The position numbers were made by a program, and so were the translations under genes. The notes beneath the pieces are model-generated. The model searched no databases and had not been told where the DNA came from. It saw only the letters and a program-made list of their open reading frames with translations. Below, piece by piece: positions 37,181 to 48,388 of a stretch of DNA of 64,000 bases (the stretch's first letter is position 1; each line of letters begins with the position of its first letter). Source of the DNA: Rugosimonospora africana (lineage in GTDB: Bacteria > Actinomycetota > Actinomycetes > Mycobacteriales > Micromonosporaceae); assembly GCF_016862975.1 (NCBI RefSeq), contig NZ_BONZ01000051.1:40773-104772 (forward strand), read 5' to 3'.

Positions 37181-37774
37181 CTAATGCTTCGGGGATAACG
37201 GTAAGCAACCGAGCAATCCTATCAACTCATCGGCCGCACGCTCGACGGAGTCGTTCACCACCGTCACATCGAACTCGGTCTCCGCGGCCAGCTCCTCGTC
37301 CGCGTGCTCCAGCCGCAGCCGGATCGTCTCGGGGTCCTCGGTCCCCCGGCCGACCAACCGCCGGTGCAGTTCCGCGACGCTCGGCGGGGCCAGGAAGACC
37401 AGCAGCGCCTCGGGCATCGTCGCGCGGACCTGCCGCGCGCCCTGAAGATCGATCTTGAGGAGCGCGGGTATCCCCTGCCGCAGCCTCTCCTCCACCGGGC
37501 CGCGGGGCGTCCCGTAGAGGTTCCCGGCGAACTCGGCCCACTCCAGCAGCTGTCCAGCCGCGACGAGCCGCTGGAACTCGTTGCGGTCGACGAAGTTGTA
37601 GTGCACTCCGTCGACCTCGTAGTCACGCTTCGGCCGGGTGGTGACCGACACGGACAGCCAGACAAAGGGCGAGCGCGCCCGGATCAGCTCGATCACACTG
37701 TCCTTGCCGACCCCGGAGGGTCCGGAGAGGACCGTCAGTCGAGCTGCCGGACGCGCGTCGTCGTCGTTACTCAC
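37181..37774 (-). CDS. gmk: Guanylate kinase
   Basis: Phosphorylates GMP to GDP. It is 197 aa. The P-loop is [10 protein letters not shown], followed by [20 protein letters not shown] (GMP-binding) and the lid segment. Lys25 is followed by Asp rather than the more common Ser/Thr. GTG 37774. Cotranscribed with mihF and rpoZ. Confidence 0.96.
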   Translation of the reverse strand: MSNDDDARPAARLTVLSGPSGVGKDSVIELIRARSPFVWLSVSVTTRPKRDYEVDGVHYNFVDRNEFQRLVAAGQLLEWAEFAGNLYGTPRGPVEERLRQGIPALLKIDLQGARQVRATMPEALLVFLAPPSVAELHRRLVGRGTEDPETIRLRLEHADEELAAETEFDVTVVNDSVERAADELIGLLGCLPLSPKH

Positions 37775-37797
37775 TGCTTGTTTCTACACTGACCGAC

Positions 37798-38118
37798 TTA
37801 CTTGCCGGCAGAGAACTCCCCAAGCAGTGCCTTACGCTGCTGGTCGCCCAGGCCGCGCAGGCGGCGGCTGTCGGCGATCTTCAGCTTCTCCATGATCTGG
37901 GTGGCCCGGATCTTGCCGATCCCGGGCAGGGCCTGCAGTACGGCCGACACCTTGAGCTTGCCGACAACGTCGTCGCTCTCAGCGCGGTCCAGCACGGCCG
38001 CCAGCGTGATCTTGCCCGCCTTGAGCTGCTCCTTTAGCTCGGCACGGGCCTTGCGAATCTCTGCAGCCTTTTCCAGCGCAGCAGTCCGCTGTTCGGGGCT
38101 CAGTGTGGGGAGCGGCAC
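37798..38118 (-). CDS. mihF: Actinobacterial integration host factor
   Basis: 106 aa nucleoid protein unlike HU/IHF of proteobacteria. Helical N terminus LSPEQRTAALEKAAEIRKARAELKEQLKAG, then the helix-two-turn-helix LQALPGIGKIRATQIMEKLKI that grips DNA. GTG 38118 with GGAG upstream. Gene order pyrF-mihF-gmk is conserved in actinobacteria. Confidence 0.95.
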   Translation of the reverse strand: MPLPTLSPEQRTAALEKAAEIRKARAELKEQLKAGKITLAAVLDRAESDDVVGKLKVSAVLQALPGIGKIRATQIMEKLKIADSRRLRGLGDQQRKALLGEFSAGK

Positions 38119-38204
38119 CAGTTCTCCTCAGGTCCATCTCGCGCCGGTACCTAACTGCACGGCGCATGTGAATCGTGGTGTGCGTGTGGTTCCCAGCGCG
38201 GGGA

Positions 38205-38233
38205 AAACTAGCGGCCAGCGGCGGTTTCGGCAA
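38205..38233 (-). promoter_or_regulatory. Probable mihF promoter
   Basis: Minus strand: TTGCCG (38228-38233), 17-base spacer, TAGTTT (38205-38210), about 85 bases before mihF. It fits a vegetative-type promoter and would start the mihF-gmk-rpoZ transcript. Confidence 0.5.
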
Positions 38234-38247
38234 CGTCGGACGCGGCA

Positions 38248-38266
38248 GATCACGAAAATTGTGATC
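38248..38266 (-). terminator. AT-rich hairpin overlapping the pyrF stop
   Basis: Arms GATCAC / GTGATC around a seven-base A/T loop, overlapping the pyrF stop codon. A weak candidate for the end of the pyr transcript before the mihF promoter. Confidence 0.35.
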
Positions 38267-39107
38267 AGGAGGTAGTAGCCAGGGCGTCCGCACAGGCCGC
38301 AAGCGCACGCTCGGTGGCGGTACGCAGCCTGGCCGTGTCCGGACCCTCGGCGAGGATTTCGCGGGAGTAACTGGGCAGCACCGCACGCCGTGCGGTGCCG
38401 AAGACAGTCACCAGATCGGCCGCCCCGGCACCCTGCGCTCCGAGGCCCGGCGCAAGGATCGGACCATTGACCGAACTGAAGTCGTGGCCGGTCTCCCCGA
38501 TGGTCGCGCCGACCACCACGCCGACGCTGCCCAACGGCTGCACACCCGTGTTGACCTGGGAAACCTCGTCCAGGATGAGCTGCCCGACGGTGCGCCCGTC
38601 GGCCGTCAGGGCGTGTTGCACCGAGGGCGCTTCCGGGTTCGACGTGAGCGCCAGGACGAAGAGTCCGTTGCCGTTGCGGATAGCGATATCGATCATTGGC
38701 TGTAGCGAGCCGAAACCGAGGTACGGACTCGCTGTAATCGCGTCAACACACATCGGGCTCGCCGGATCGAGGTACGCCTGGGCGTACGCGGTGGCCGTCG
38801 AGCCGATATCGCCCCGCTTGACGTCCAAGATCACAATAGCTCCGGCCGAGCGTAACTGTCGGATAGTTGACTCTAAAATTGCCATGCCCCTGGTGCCGAA
38901 ACGCTCATAAAACGCCGACTGCGGCTTGAAAACGGCGACCCGATCGGCGAGCGCCTCGACGACCGTGGCACTGAACCGCTCCAACCCGGCCACGTCGTCG
39001 CCCACTCCCCACGCGGTCAACAGCGCCGCGTGCGGGTCGATGCCGACACACAGCCGGCCGCGGGCCGCCACGGCAGCCTCCAGCCGAGCCCCGAAACTCC
39101 CGGTCAA
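38265..39107 (-). CDS. pyrF: Orotidine 5'-phosphate decarboxylase (type 2)
   Basis: Last step to UMP. It is 280 aa from TTG 39107, which has GGGAGG about nine bases upstream and gives MTGSFGARLEAAV, the family start. Seen: CVGIDPH, FKPQSAFYERFG, the catalytic run LDVKRGDIGSTA, SPYLGFGSL and GVVVGAT. The frame continues 25 codons upstream without support. It is separated from the other pyr genes by bioA. Confidence 0.96.
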   Translation of the reverse strand: MTGSFGARLEAAVAARGRLCVGIDPHAALLTAWGVGDDVAGLERFSATVVEALADRVAVFKPQSAFYERFGTRGMAILESTIRQLRSAGAIVILDVKRGDIGSTATAYAQAYLDPASPMCVDAITASPYLGFGSLQPMIDIAIRNGNGLFVLALTSNPEAPSVQHALTADGRTVGQLILDEVSQVNTGVQPLGSVGVVVGATIGETGHDFSSVNGPILAPGLGAQGAGAADLVTVFGTARRAVLPSYSREILAEGPDTARLRTATERALAACADALATTS

Positions 39108-39176
39108 AACCCGTTCCTCCCGATCAATCCGTAGCGCCCCGATTTCGATCACTCTGGCCCGGTGTGTCTGGCCCCG

Positions 39177-39247
39177 CGCCACGACCCAGACCAGTCGTTC
39201 GACCGGTCAGGCGCGGTGCGTCCGCACCTCGCCACGACCCAGACCAG
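39177..39247. repeat. 18-bp direct repeat upstream of pyrF
   Basis: CGCCACGACCCAGACCAG occurs at 39177-39194 and 39230-39247 in the 147-base gap between bioA and pyrF. No promoter or terminator is clear there. Confidence 0.6.
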
Positions 39248-39254
39248 CCGCCGA

Positions 39255-40529
39255 TCAGCCCGCCTTCGCGGCTGCCGCGATCGCGTCGCCGATCTGGGCC
39301 ACGTCCGCGTCCGCCGTCACGTACGGCGGCATCGTGTAGATCAGATCCCGGAACGGCCGCAGCCAGACGCCCTGCGCCACCGCCGCCGACGTGGCGGCCG
39401 TGATGTCCACCTCATGGTCGAGCTGGACGACCCCGATCGCGCCCAGGACCCGCACGTCGCGCACGCCCTGTACCGACCGGGCCGGTTCCAGTGCCGCCCG
39501 CAGCCCGGAGGAGATCCGGGCCACTTCGCCGGCCCAGTCGGTGCCCCGCAGCAGCCCGATCGAGGCGTTGGCCACCGCGGCGCCCAGCGGGTTACCCATG
39601 AACGTCGGCCCGTGGGCCAGGACGGGAAGCTCACCACGGGAGATCCCCTCGGCCACCCCGGCGTCACACAGCGTGGCGGCCATCGACAGGTACCCGCCGG
39701 TCAGCGCCTTCCCCACGCACATCACGTCCGGCCGCACCCCGGCGTGATCCATCGCGAACATCGCGCCGCTGCGGCCGAACCCGGTCGCGATCTCATCGAA
39801 CACCAGGAGCACCTGGTGCGCGTCGCACAGCTCCCGCAGCGCCCGCAGGTACTCCGGGCTGTGGAACCGCATCCCACCGGCGCCCTGGACCACCGGTTCG
39901 ACGATGACGGCCGCCAGCTCGTCGCTGTGCCGCTCGATGGCGCCGGCCAGCACGTCCAGGTACCCGGGATCCACCGGCGCGTCGAAGCCACCCGGCGGCT
40001 CCGGTACGAACACCTGCTCGGGCAGCACCCCGGCCCACAGCCGGTGCATGCCGCCCTCCGGGTCGCAGACGCTCATCGGCTGGAAGGTGTCCCCGTGGTA
40101 CCCGCCCCGCCAGGTCAGCAGCCGGCGCTTGGCCGGCCGGCCGCGCGACCGCCAGTACTGCAGGCACATCTTCACGGCGACCTCGACGCTGACCGAGCCG
40201 GAGTCGCTCAGGAAGACGTGATCCAGCCCGGTCAGCTCGACGAGCGTGGCGCACAGCCGCACGGCCGGCTCGTGGGTGAGGCCGCCGAACATCACGTGGC
40301 TCATCCGGCCGAGCTGGTCGCGCACCGCCTCGTCCAGGACCGGATGCCGGTACCCGTGGATGGCCGCCCACCAGGAGGACATCCCGTCGATCAGCTCCCG
40401 CCCGTCGGCGAGCCGGATGCGTACCCCCTCGGCGGAGCTGACCAGATAGCTGTCGCGTACCCCGGGCATCGGCCCGTACGGGTGCCAGACGTGCGCCCGG
40501 TCCAGCCCCAGCAACTCCCCGGCATTCAT
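39255..40529 (-). CDS. bioA: Adenosylmethionine--8-amino-7-oxononanoate aminotransferase
   Basis: PLP enzyme of biotin synthesis that uses SAM as amino donor. It is 424 aa. Family features: [63 protein letters not shown] and the PLP lysine in [18 protein letters not shown] and the SSWW motif favour BioA over other class III transaminases. It overlaps pyrD as ATGA. No bioF, bioD or bioB is in the window. Confidence 0.93.
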   Translation of the reverse strand: MNAGELLGLDRAHVWHPYGPMPGVRDSYLVSSAEGVRIRLADGRELIDGMSSWWAAIHGYRHPVLDEAVRDQLGRMSHVMFGGLTHEPAVRLCATLVELTGLDHVFLSDSGSVSVEVAVKMCLQYWRSRGRPAKRRLLTWRGGYHGDTFQPMSVCDPEGGMHRLWAGVLPEQVFVPEPPGGFDAPVDPGYLDVLAGAIERHSDELAAVIVEPVVQGAGGMRFHSPEYLRALRELCDAHQVLLVFDEIATGFGRSGAMFAMDHAGVRPDVMCVGKALTGGYLSMAATLCDAGVAEGISRGELPVLAHGPTFMGNPLGAAVANASIGLLRGTDWAGEVARISSGLRAALEPARSVQGVRDVRVLGAIGVVQLDHEVDITAATSAAVAQGVWLRPFRDLIYTMPPYVTADADVAQIGDAIAAAAKAG

Positions 40530-41611
40530 CGGGTGGCTCTGACGATCGCCCGGACCAGCCCGGGGCCCCGGTAGATCAGGCCGCTGTAGAGCTGCACCAG
40601 GCTGGCACCCGCGTCGAACATCCGCACCGCGTCATCCGGCGCCATGATCCCTCCCACCCCGATGACCGGCAGGTCGGTGCGCTTGCACACGAAGGTCACC
40701 ACGTCCAGCGCCCGCCGGGTCAGCGGCCGGCCGGACAGGCCGCCGGCCTCACCCGCGGCACCGCTGCCACCGTCCCCGCTGCCACCGTCCCCGCTGCCAC
40801 CGCCCGCGCTGCCACCGTCCCCGCCGCCACCGTTCGCGCTGCCGCCCAGCCCGTCGCGGGACAGCGTGGTGTTCGTCGCGATCAGGCCGGCGACCCCGTG
40901 GTCGGCGCACACCTCCAGCACCTCGCCGATCGCGTGGTCGGTCAGATCTGGCGCGATCTTCACCAGCAGCGGCGTCGACCCGGCCTCGGCACGCAGCGCC
41001 CCCAGCAGGGCGGCGAGCTGGTCGCGGTCCTGCAGGCTGCGCAGGCCCGGGGTGTTCGGTGAGCTGACGTTCACCGCGAGGTAGTCGGCGTACGGGCGCA
41101 CCGCGCGCAGCGACGACAGGTAGTCCTCGACCGCCTCGTCCAGCGGCGTCACCTTCGACTTGCCCAGGCTGATCCCCAGCGGCACGCCGCCGGTGCCACC
41201 GGCGGCCAACCGGGCGGCCAGCGCCTCGGCGCCGGCGTTGTTGAAGCCCATCCGGTTGATGATCGCCTCGTGCTCGGGCAGCCGGAACAGCCGCGGCCGG
41301 GGGTTGCCCGGCTGCGCCTGGCCGGTGACCGTGCCGGCCTCGACGAAGCCGAACCCGAGCGCCGCCCAGGCCGCCAGCGCCCGGCCGTCCTTGTCCACAC
41401 CGGCCGCCAACCCCACGGGGTTGGGAAAGTGCACGCCGAACACCGTTCGGGGCGCCTGCGGCGATCTGAGACCGCGTAACAGGGCCAGTGTGCCGGGCCT
41501 CCGGGACAGCCGCTCCAGCCGGCGCAGCGTCCACTCGTGGGCCCGCTCGGCATCGCCTCCGCCCAGCCGGAACAGCGCCGGCCGGGCGAGCGTCCGGTAC
41601 AGAACGCTCAT
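40526..41611 (-). CDS. pyrD: Dihydroorotate dehydrogenase (quinone), class 2
   Basis: Oxidises dihydroorotate to orotate at the membrane face, passing electrons to quinone. It is 361 aa. Seen: N-terminal helical quinone domain, [35 protein letters not shown] with the catalytic Ser, [12 protein letters not shown], and GVGGI. A Gly/Ser/Asp-rich insertion of about 35 residues lies between SRDGL and LSGRPL, encoded by a 15-bp tandem repeat. Its ATG overlaps a mini-ORF that fills the gap from carB. Confidence 0.95.
   Translation of the reverse strand: MSVLYRTLARPALFRLGGGDAERAHEWTLRRLERLSRRPGTLALLRGLRSPQAPRTVFGVHFPNPVGLAAGVDKDGRALAAWAALGFGFVEAGTVTGQAQPGNPRPRLFRLPEHEAIINRMGFNNAGAEALAARLAAGGTGGVPLGISLGKSKVTPLDEAVEDYLSSLRAVRPYADYLAVNVSSPNTPGLRSLQDRDQLAALLGALRAEAGSTPLLVKIAPDLTDHAIGEVLEVCADHGVAGLIATNTTLSRDGLGGSANGGGGDGGSAGGGSGDGGSGDGGSGAAGEAGGLSGRPLTRRALDVVTFVCKRTDLPVIGVGGIMAPDDAVRMFDAGASLVQLYSGLIYRGPGLVRAIVRATR
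40761..40843. repeat. 15-bp tandem repeat inside pyrD
   Basis: Five and a half units based on CCGCTGCCACCGTCC, from 40761. In frame, each unit adds five residues (GSGDG on the coding strand). A likely variable-number locus in an essential gene. Confidence 0.8.
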
Positions 41612-41697
41612 CGGCCCGCCTCGGTGCTCTTGGCGGATCCGCGCTCGCCGGACCGGACCGGCACGACCGCACTGCGCCGGCCGCTTCGCTCGCTCAT
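41608..41697 (-). other. 29-codon mini-ORF bridging carB and pyrD
   Basis: ATG 41697 overlaps the carB stop (ATGA) and its TGA overlaps the pyrD ATG (ATGA). The peptide starts [12 protein letters not shown] and is basic; no family is recognised. Same arrangement as the ribE-ribBA mini-ORF, with a similar first dozen bases. Confidence 0.4.
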
Positions 41698-44600
41698 CCG
41701 GTGGCTTCGCGCATGGCGGCGTGCAGCTCCTGCAGGGGCCGTACCGTCATCTCGCCCCGGATCAGCGCCTCGATGCCCATCACCGCGGCCGACGCACCCG
41801 GTACCGTCGTGATGCACGGCACGTCGTGCGCCACCGCCGCGCTGCGGATCTCGTACCCGTCCATCCGGGCACCCGCACCCGACCCCTGCGGCGTGTTGAT
41901 CACCAGGCTCACCTCGCCGGACTCGATCAGCTGGAGCGCATTGCGCTGATCGCCCTGCTCGTAGTGCCGGGGCACGATCTCGCAGTCGATGCCGTGCCGG
42001 CGCAGCACCTCGCCGGTGCCTGAGGTCGCGACGATCTCGAACCCGAGATCCGCCAGCCGCTTGACCGGGAAGATCATGCCGCGCTTGTCGCGGTTCGCCA
42101 CGGATACGAAGATCTTCCCGCTGAGCGGCAGCGAGCCGTACGCGGCCGTCTGCGACTTGGCGAACGCGTGCCCGAACGCCCGGTCGATGCCCATCACCTC
42201 ACCGGTGGACTTCATCTCCGGCCCGAGCAGGTTGTCCACGCCCTTGCCGGCCGGGGTACGGAACCGCTTGAACGGCAGCACCGCCTCCTTGACCGCGATC
42301 GGCGCGCTGGCCGGCAGCGCACCGCCGTCGCCGTGCGCGGTCAGCAGCCCGCGCGAGCGCAGCGAGGCGATGGTGTCGCCGAGCATGATCCGGGCGGCCG
42401 CCTTGGCCAGCGGTACCGCGGTGGCCTTGGACACGAAGGGGACGGTGCGCGACGCGCGGGGATTGGCCTCCAGCACGTACAGGACGTCGTCCTTGAGCGC
42501 GTACTGGACGTTGAGCAGCCCGCGTACCCCGATGCCCCGGGCGATCGCCTCGGTGTACCGGCGGACCTCGGCGATGTGGTCGGTGCCCAACGTGATCGGC
42601 GGGAGCACGCAGGACGAGTCGCCGGAGTGGATCCCGGCCTCCTCGATGTGCTCCATCACGCCGCCCAGGTACACCTCGCCGGTCGCGTCGCACAGCGCGT
42701 CCACGTCGATCTCGATCGCGTCGTCCAGGAACCGGTCCACCAGTACCGGGTGCGACGGCGAGATCTCGGTGGCCCGCTCGATGTACCCGCGCAGCGTGAC
42801 CTCGTCGTACACGATCTCCATGCCCCGGCCGCCCAGCACGTAGCTGGGCCGCACCAGCACCGGGTACCCGATGGTGTCCGCGATCTTCTTCGCCTCGCCG
42901 AAGGAGGTCGCGGTGCCGTACGCCGGTGCCGGCAGGCCGGCCTCGCCGAGCAGGGCACCGAACGCGCCCCGGTGCTCGGCCAGGTCGATCGACTCCGGCG
43001 AGGTACCCACGATGGGCACCCCGGCGTCCTTGAGGCGCTGCGCGAGCGACAGCGGGGTCTGCCCGCCCAGCTGCACGACCACCCCGATCACACCCGGACC
43101 GCCGGCCGCCTTGCCTGACGAGTCCTCGGCGTGCCAGACCTCCAGCACGTCCTCGAAGGTCAGCGGCTCGAAGTAGAGCCGGTCGGCCGTGTCGTAGTCG
43201 GTCGACACCGTCTCCGGATTGCAGTTGATCATGACGGTCTCGTAGCCCGCCTCGCGCAGCGCCATCACGGCGTGTACGCAGGAGTAATCGAACTCGATGC
43301 CCTGCCCGATCCGGTTCGGCCCGGAGCCCAGGATCAGCACCTTCGGCCGGTCCGACGGGGCGACCTCGGTCTCCGGGGCGGACTGCCCGGACTCGTCGAT
43401 GCCGGACAGCTCGTACGCCGAGTAGTGGTACGGCGTCTGCGCGGCGAACTCCGCGGCGCAGGTGTCCACGGTCTTGTACACCGGACGCAGGCCCAACCGC
43501 TGGCGCAGCGCCCGTACCCCGTCTTCACCGGCCAGCTCCGGGCGCAGCGCGGCGATCTGCCGGTCGGACAACCCGGCGCGCTTGGCGTGCAGCAGCAGCG
43601 AACGGTCCATCACCGGCGCCGCGTCGATCTGCGCCCGCAGTTCGACCACAGAGGCGATCTGGTCGACGAACCACGGGTCGATGCCGGACGCCTCGGACAC
43701 CGCCGCGACCGTGGCACCGAGCCGCAGCGCCTGCTCCACCGCATAGAGGCGGCCGTCGCGCGGTACCCGCAGCGCGGCCAGCGCCGCCTCGACCGAACCG
43801 GGCTCCGCGCCCGGTGCGGTCCAGAAGCCGGCCAGCTTCGTGTCCATCGACCGCATGGCCTTGCCCAGCGCCTCGGTGAAGTTGCGGCCCAGAGACATCG
43901 CCTCGCCGACCGACTTCATCGTGGTGGTCAGCTCCGGATCCGCCCCCGGGAACTTCTCGAACGCGAACCGCGGGATCTTCACCACCACGTAGTCCAGCGC
44001 CGGCTCGAACGCGGCCGGGGTCTTGAGGGTGATGTCGTTGGGGATCTCGTCCAGCGTGTACCCGATGGCCAGCTTCGCCGCGATCTTCGCGATCGGGAAC
44101 CCGGTCGCCTTGGAGGCCAGTGCGCTGGACCGGGAAACGCGCGGGTTCATCTCGATGACCACCAGCCGCCCGTCGGCCGGGTTGATCGCGAACTGGATGT
44201 TGCAGCCGCCGGTGTCCACGCCGACCTCGCGCAGCACCGCGATGCCCAGGTCGCGCATCCGCTGGTACTCGACGTCGGTCAGGGTCATCGCCGGGGCCAC
44301 GGTCACCGAGTCCCCGGTGTGCACACCCATCGGGTCCACGTTCTCGATGGAGCAGACGACCACCACGTTGTCGTGCCGGTCGCGCATCAGCTCCAGCTCG
44401 TACTCCTTCCAGCCGAGCACGCTCTCCTCGATGAGTACCTCGTGCACCGGCGACGCGGCCAGGCCGCCACCGGCGAGCCGCTCCAGCTGCTCGGCGGTGT
44501 GCGCCATCCCGGAGCCCAGGCCGCCCATGGTGAAGCTCGGCCGGATCACGACCGGCAGCCCCAGCTCGGCGACGGTTTCGTGGACCTCGTCCATGCTGTG

Positions 44601-45071
44601 GCACACCCGCGAGCGCGGGACCAGGCCGGCGGCGCCGAACCCGATGCGCTCCCCGGCCCTGGCCACCACGTCCTTGAACAGCTGGCGGTCCTCGCCCCGG
44701 CGAATCGCGTCGATGTTCGCGCCGATCAGCTCGACGCCGTACTTGTCGAGCACGCCCGACTCGTGCAGCGCGACGGCCGTGTTCAGCGCGGTCTGCCCGC
44801 CCAGCGTGGCCAGCAGCGCGTCCGGCTTCTCCCGGGCGATCACCTGCTCCACGAAGTCCGGGGTGATCGGCTCCACGTAGGTGGCGTCGGCGAACTCCGG
44901 GTCGGTCATGATGGTCGCCGGGTTCGAGTTGACCAGGCTGACCCGCAGCCCCTCGGAACGCAGTACCCGGCAAGCCTGGGTACCGGAGTAGTCGAATTCG
45001 CACGCCTGCCCGATGACGATCGGCCCGGAGCCGATCACGAGGACGTGCGACAGGTCGGTGCGCCTAGGCAT
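41694..45071 (-). CDS. carB: Carbamoyl-phosphate synthase large subunit
   Basis: 1125 aa. Two homologous ATP-grasp halves. The first begins [20 protein letters not shown], the second [20 protein letters not shown] near residue 580. Between them is the oligomerisation domain, and at the C terminus the allosteric MGS-like domain ([23 protein letters not shown]). It makes carbamoyl phosphate for both the pyr and arg genes in this window. The start overlaps the carA stop by eight bases. Confidence 0.97.
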   Translation of the reverse strand: MPRRTDLSHVLVIGSGPIVIGQACEFDYSGTQACRVLRSEGLRVSLVNSNPATIMTDPEFADATYVEPITPDFVEQVIAREKPDALLATLGGQTALNTAVALHESGVLDKYGVELIGANIDAIRRGEDRQLFKDVVARAGERIGFGAAGLVPRSRVCHSMDEVHETVAELGLPVVIRPSFTMGGLGSGMAHTAEQLERLAGGGLAASPVHEVLIEESVLGWKEYELELMRDRHDNVVVVCSIENVDPMGVHTGDSVTVAPAMTLTDVEYQRMRDLGIAVLREVGVDTGGCNIQFAINPADGRLVVIEMNPRVSRSSALASKATGFPIAKIAAKLAIGYTLDEIPNDITLKTPAAFEPALDYVVVKIPRFAFEKFPGADPELTTTMKSVGEAMSLGRNFTEALGKAMRSMDTKLAGFWTAPGAEPGSVEAALAALRVPRDGRLYAVEQALRLGATVAAVSEASGIDPWFVDQIASVVELRAQIDAAPVMDRSLLLHAKRAGLSDRQIAALRPELAGEDGVRALRQRLGLRPVYKTVDTCAAEFAAQTPYHYSAYELSGIDESGQSAPETEVAPSDRPKVLILGSGPNRIGQGIEFDYSCVHAVMALREAGYETVMINCNPETVSTDYDTADRLYFEPLTFEDVLEVWHAEDSSGKAAGGPGVIGVVVQLGGQTPLSLAQRLKDAGVPIVGTSPESIDLAEHRGAFGALLGEAGLPAPAYGTATSFGEAKKIADTIGYPVLVRPSYVLGGRGMEIVYDEVTLRGYIERATEISPSHPVLVDRFLDDAIEIDVDALCDATGEVYLGGVMEHIEEAGIHSGDSSCVLPPITLGTDHIAEVRRYTEAIARGIGVRGLLNVQYALKDDVLYVLEANPRASRTVPFVSKATAVPLAKAAARIMLGDTIASLRSRGLLTAHGDGGALPASAPIAVKEAVLPFKRFRTPAGKGVDNLLGPEMKSTGEVMGIDRAFGHAFAKSQTAAYGSLPLSGKIFVSVANRDKRGMIFPVKRLADLGFEIVATSGTGEVLRRHGIDCEIVPRHYEQGDQRNALQLIESGEVSLVINTPQGSGAGARMDGYEIRSAAVAHDVPCITTVPGASAAVMGIEALIRGEMTVRPLQELHAAMREATG

Positions 45072-46167
45072 TGATCAGCTCCACGAACCGGTCGAACAGG
45101 TAGTCGGCGTCGTGCGGACCGGCCGCCGCCTCTGGGTGGTACTGAACGGTGAACGCGGGTACGTCGCGGCACCGCAGGCCCTCGACCACGTTGTCGTTGA
45201 GGCACACGTGGCTGACCTCGACCGGCCCGTAGTCGGTGTCAACCCGCTCGTCCAGGGGCGCCTCCACGGCGAAGCCGTGGTTGTGCGAGGTCACCTCGAC
45301 CTTGCCGGTGGCCCGGTCCAGTACCGGCTGGTTGATGCCCCGGTGCCCGTAGCCGAGCTTGTACGTGCCGAAGCCCAGCGCCCGGCCCAGGATCTGGCTG
45401 CCGAAGCAGATCCCGAACAGCGGTACCCGGTGGGAGAGCACGTCGCGGGCCAGCGCCACGGCACGGTCGGCGGTGGCCGGGTCGCCCGGCCCGGGTGAGA
45501 GGAACACCGCGTCGGCGCCGATCGCGGCCACCTCCGCGTAGCTGGACGAGGCCGGCAGCACGTGCGTCGTCACTCCGCGGGCGGCCAGCCGGCGGGCGAC
45601 GTTGCGCTTGATGCCGAAGTCCACCGCGGCCACCGTGAACCGGTGCTCGCCCTCCGCCTGCACCACGTACGGCTTCGACGTGCTGACCTGCTCGGACAGG
45701 TCCGCACCGAGCATCTGCGGCGAGGCCAGTACCCGCTCCCGCAGGGCGCGCGCGTCGCCGTCGACGCTGGACACGCCGACCCGCATCGCGCCGCGCTCGC
45801 GCAGGTGCCGGGCCAGCGCCCGGGTGTCCACCCCGGAGATGCCGACGACACCCTCGGCGGCCAGCCGGTCCTCCAGGTCTCCGCTGCGCCGCCAGTTCGA
45901 CGCCAGCCGGGCCGGGTCCCGGACCACGTAGCCGGCCACCCAGATCCGCGACGACTCGTCGTCCTCGCCGTTGACCCCGGTGTTGCCGATGTGCGGCGCG
46001 GTCTGCACCACGACCTGGCGGTGGTAGGACGGGTCGGTCAGCGTCTCCTGGTAGCCGGTCATCGCGGTGGCGAACACCGCCTCTCCGACGGTCTCCCCCA
46101 CGCTGCCGTACGCCTCACCGCGGAAGGTCCGCCCGTCTTCGAGGACCAGAATCGCCTCGCGTCTCAC
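45064..46167 (-). CDS. carA: Carbamoyl-phosphate synthase small subunit
   Basis: Glutamine amidotransferase subunit, 367 aa, supplying ammonia to CarB. Class I triad: nucleophile Cys in [13 protein letters not shown], then His in [13 protein letters not shown]-terminal domain [15 protein letters not shown] and [15 protein letters not shown] 46167 overlaps the pyrC stop as GTGA; the frame continues upstream across pyrC, which I reject. Confidence 0.97.
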   Translation of the reverse strand: MRREAILVLEDGRTFRGEAYGSVGETVGEAVFATAMTGYQETLTDPSYHRQVVVQTAPHIGNTGVNGEDDESSRIWVAGYVVRDPARLASNWRRSGDLEDRLAAEGVVGISGVDTRALARHLRERGAMRVGVSSVDGDARALRERVLASPQMLGADLSEQVSTSKPYVVQAEGEHRFTVAAVDFGIKRNVARRLAARGVTTHVLPASSSYAEVAAIGADAVFLSPGPGDPATADRAVALARDVLSHRVPLFGICFGSQILGRALGFGTYKLGYGHRGINQPVLDRATGKVEVTSHNHGFAVEAPLDERVDTDYGPVEVSHVCLNDNVVEGLRCRDVPAFTVQYHPEAAAGPHDADYLFDRFVELINA

Positions 46168-47441
46168 TTCGTCGCCTTTCCATCCAGTACCGTCGGCCGC
46201 CCGGCGAGGAACGTCGCCATGACCCGTCCGGGCAGCTCCATCCCCGCATACGGCGTGTTCCGCGACAGCGAGGCCAGTTCGGCCGGCTCCACCACCCAGG
46301 TGGCGGCCGGGTCGACCAGGGTCAGGTTCGCCGGTACCCCCGGCGCGGGGTCGCGGCCGTGCCCGTCGAGCCCGGCGATCCGCGCCGGTACCCGGGACAT
46401 CCGCTCGGCGATGCCGTCCCAGCTCAGCGACTTGGTCGACATCACGATGGACAACGCGGTCTCGAGCCCGAGCATGCCCGGCCGGGCATACTGCCACTCG
46501 CACTCCTTGTCCTCCACCGCGTGCGGAGCGTGATCGGTCGCCACCGCGTCGATCACCCCCTCGGCCAGGCCGGCGCGCAGGGCGGCCACGTCCGTGTCGG
46601 TACGCAGCGGTGGGTTGACCTTGAACACCGGGTCGTACGACTCGGCCCGGGCGTCGGTGAGCAGCAGGTGGTGCGGGGTCACTTCGGCGGTGATCCGGAT
46701 GCCGGCCCGCTTCGCCCCCCGGATGATCTCCACGCTGCCGGCGGTGGACACGTGGCAGATGTGAAGGCGGCTACCGACGTGTCCGGCCAGCAGCGCGTCC
46801 CGGGCGATGATCGCCTCCTCGGCGACCGCCGGCCATCCGGCCAGGCCCAGCCGGCCGGACAGCTCGCCCTCGTGCAGCTGCGCGCCGACGGTCAGCCGGG
46901 GCTCCTCGGCGTGCTGCGCGATGACCCCGTCGAACGCCTTGACGTACTCCAGCGCCCGGCGCATCAGCCGCGGGTCGCTCACGCAGTGCCCGTCGTCGGA
47001 GAAGATCCGCACCGCCGCCGCCGAGGTGGCCATCGCGCCGAGTTCGGCCAGCCGCTCGCCGGCCAGGCCGACAGTGACCGCGCCGACCGGGCGCACGTCG
47101 ACCAGCCCGGCCGCCTGGCCCAGCCGCCAGACCTGCTCCACCACGCCGGCGGTGTCCGCGACCGGGTCGGTGTTGGCCATCGCGCAGACCGCCGTGTATC
47201 CGCCCAGCGCCGCCGCCCGGGAGCCGGACATCACGGTCTCGGCGTCCTCCCGGCCGGGCTCGCGCAGGTGGGTGTGCAGGTCGACGAGGCCGGGCAGGGC
47301 GATCAGTCCGTCGGCGTCGATCACCTCAGCCCCCGGTGCCGCGGCGTCGCGGCCCACGGCCGCCACCACCCCGTCCCGGATGAGCAGGTCGGTCGGCTCC
47401 GCGCCGACGATGGACGCCCCCTTGATCAGGTACGTCGTCAC
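46164..47441 (-). CDS. pyrC: Dihydroorotase
   Basis: Class I dihydroorotase, 425 aa, closing carbamoyl aspartate to dihydroorotate. Metal site: LHTHLREPG near the start, then [16 protein letters not shown], and ATDHAPH with the catalytic Asp. The GTG overlaps the pyrB stop as GTGA. Confidence 0.96.
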   Translation of the reverse strand: MTTYLIKGASIVGAEPTDLLIRDGVVAAVGRDAAAPGAEVIDADGLIALPGLVDLHTHLREPGREDAETVMSGSRAAALGGYTAVCAMANTDPVADTAGVVEQVWRLGQAAGLVDVRPVGAVTVGLAGERLAELGAMATSAAAVRIFSDDGHCVSDPRLMRRALEYVKAFDGVIAQHAEEPRLTVGAQLHEGELSGRLGLAGWPAVAEEAIIARDALLAGHVGSRLHICHVSTAGSVEIIRGAKRAGIRITAEVTPHHLLLTDARAESYDPVFKVNPPLRTDTDVAALRAGLAEGVIDAVATDHAPHAVEDKECEWQYARPGMLGLETALSIVMSTKSLSWDGIAERMSRVPARIAGLDGHGRDPAPGVPANLTLVDPAATWVVEPAELASLSRNTPYAGMELPGRVMATFLAGRPTVLDGKATK

Positions 47442-48388
47442 ACTTGTCCCCCCAGCAGCAGATAGAGCACGGCCATCCGGACCGACACCCCGTTGGCGAC
47501 CTGTTCGACGATGGTGGACCGGGGCGAGTCGGCCACATCGGGTGCGATCTCCATGCCCCGGTTCATCGGCCCGGGATGCATCACGATCGCGTGCTCGGGC
47601 AGCTTGCGCAGCCGAGCGGCATCCAGCCCGTACCGCCGGGCGTACTCGCGGGCGGACGGGAAGAACGAATCCTCCATCCGTTCCCGCTGCACCCGCAGCG
47701 CCATCACCACGTCCACGGTCGGCAGCACCGCGTCCAGGTCGTAGCTGGTCTTGACCGGCCAGGAGTCCACTCCCACCGGCAGCAGGGTGGGCGGCCCGAC
47801 CAGGGTCACGTCCGCGCCGAGCGTGTTCAGCAGCAACGCGTTGGACCGGGCGACCCGGCTGTGCAGCACATCACCCACGATCGCCACGGTCAGCCCGGAC
47901 AGCCGCCCCAGCCGCGACCGCATCGTGTACGCGTCCAGCAGCGCCTGGGTCGGGTGCTCGTGGGTACCGTCGCCGGCGTTGACCACGCTCCCGTCGACCC
48001 AGCGGGCCAGCCGGTGCGGGGCCCCCGAGGCGGCGTGCCGGATGACCACCGCGTCGGCGCCCATCGCCTGGAGGGTCAGCGCGGTGTCCTTGAGGCTCTC
48101 CCCCTTGGAGACGCTGGAGCCCTTGACCGAGAAGTTGATCACGTCGGCGGACAGCCGCTTCGCCGCGGCCTCGAACGAGATCCGGGTGCGAGTGGAGTCC
48201 TCGTAGAACAGATTGACCACGGTGCGCCCGCGCAGCGTCGGCAGCTTCTTCACCGATCGGTCGGACAGCGCCGCCAGCTCGGCCGCCGTGTCCAGCACCT
48301 GGGTCGCCGCGGCGGCGTCCAGGTCGGCCGCCGAGAGCAGGTGACCGGTGATCCCGCCGCGGTCGGGCGACTGCTCAAGGTTGGTCAT
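47438..48388 (-). CDS. pyrB: Aspartate carbamoyltransferase catalytic subunit
   Basis: Commits carbamoyl phosphate to pyrimidines. It is 316 aa. Motifs: [13 protein letters not shown] (carbamoyl phosphate), the mobile lysine loop [25 protein letters not shown] and [11 protein letters not shown]. No pyrI follows. The start overlaps the pyrR stop as ATGA. Confidence 0.97.
   Translation of the reverse strand: MTNLEQSPDRGGITGHLLSAADLDAAAATQVLDTAAELAALSDRSVKKLPTLRGRTVVNLFYEDSTRTRISFEAAAKRLSADVINFSVKGSSVSKGESLKDTALTLQAMGADAVVIRHAASGAPHRLARWVDGSVVNAGDGTHEHPTQALLDAYTMRSRLGRLSGLTVAIVGDVLHSRVARSNALLLNTLGADVTLVGPPTLLPVGVDSWPVKTSYDLDAVLPTVDVVMALRVQRERMEDSFFPSAREYARRYGLDAARLRKLPEHAIVMHPGPMNRGMEIAPDVADSPRSTIVEQVANGVSVRMAVLYLLLGGQV

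Noticed and set aside
40750..40850. CRISPR-like array
   Set aside because: The repeats are contiguous 15-bp coding units with no spacers, and no cas genes are present.
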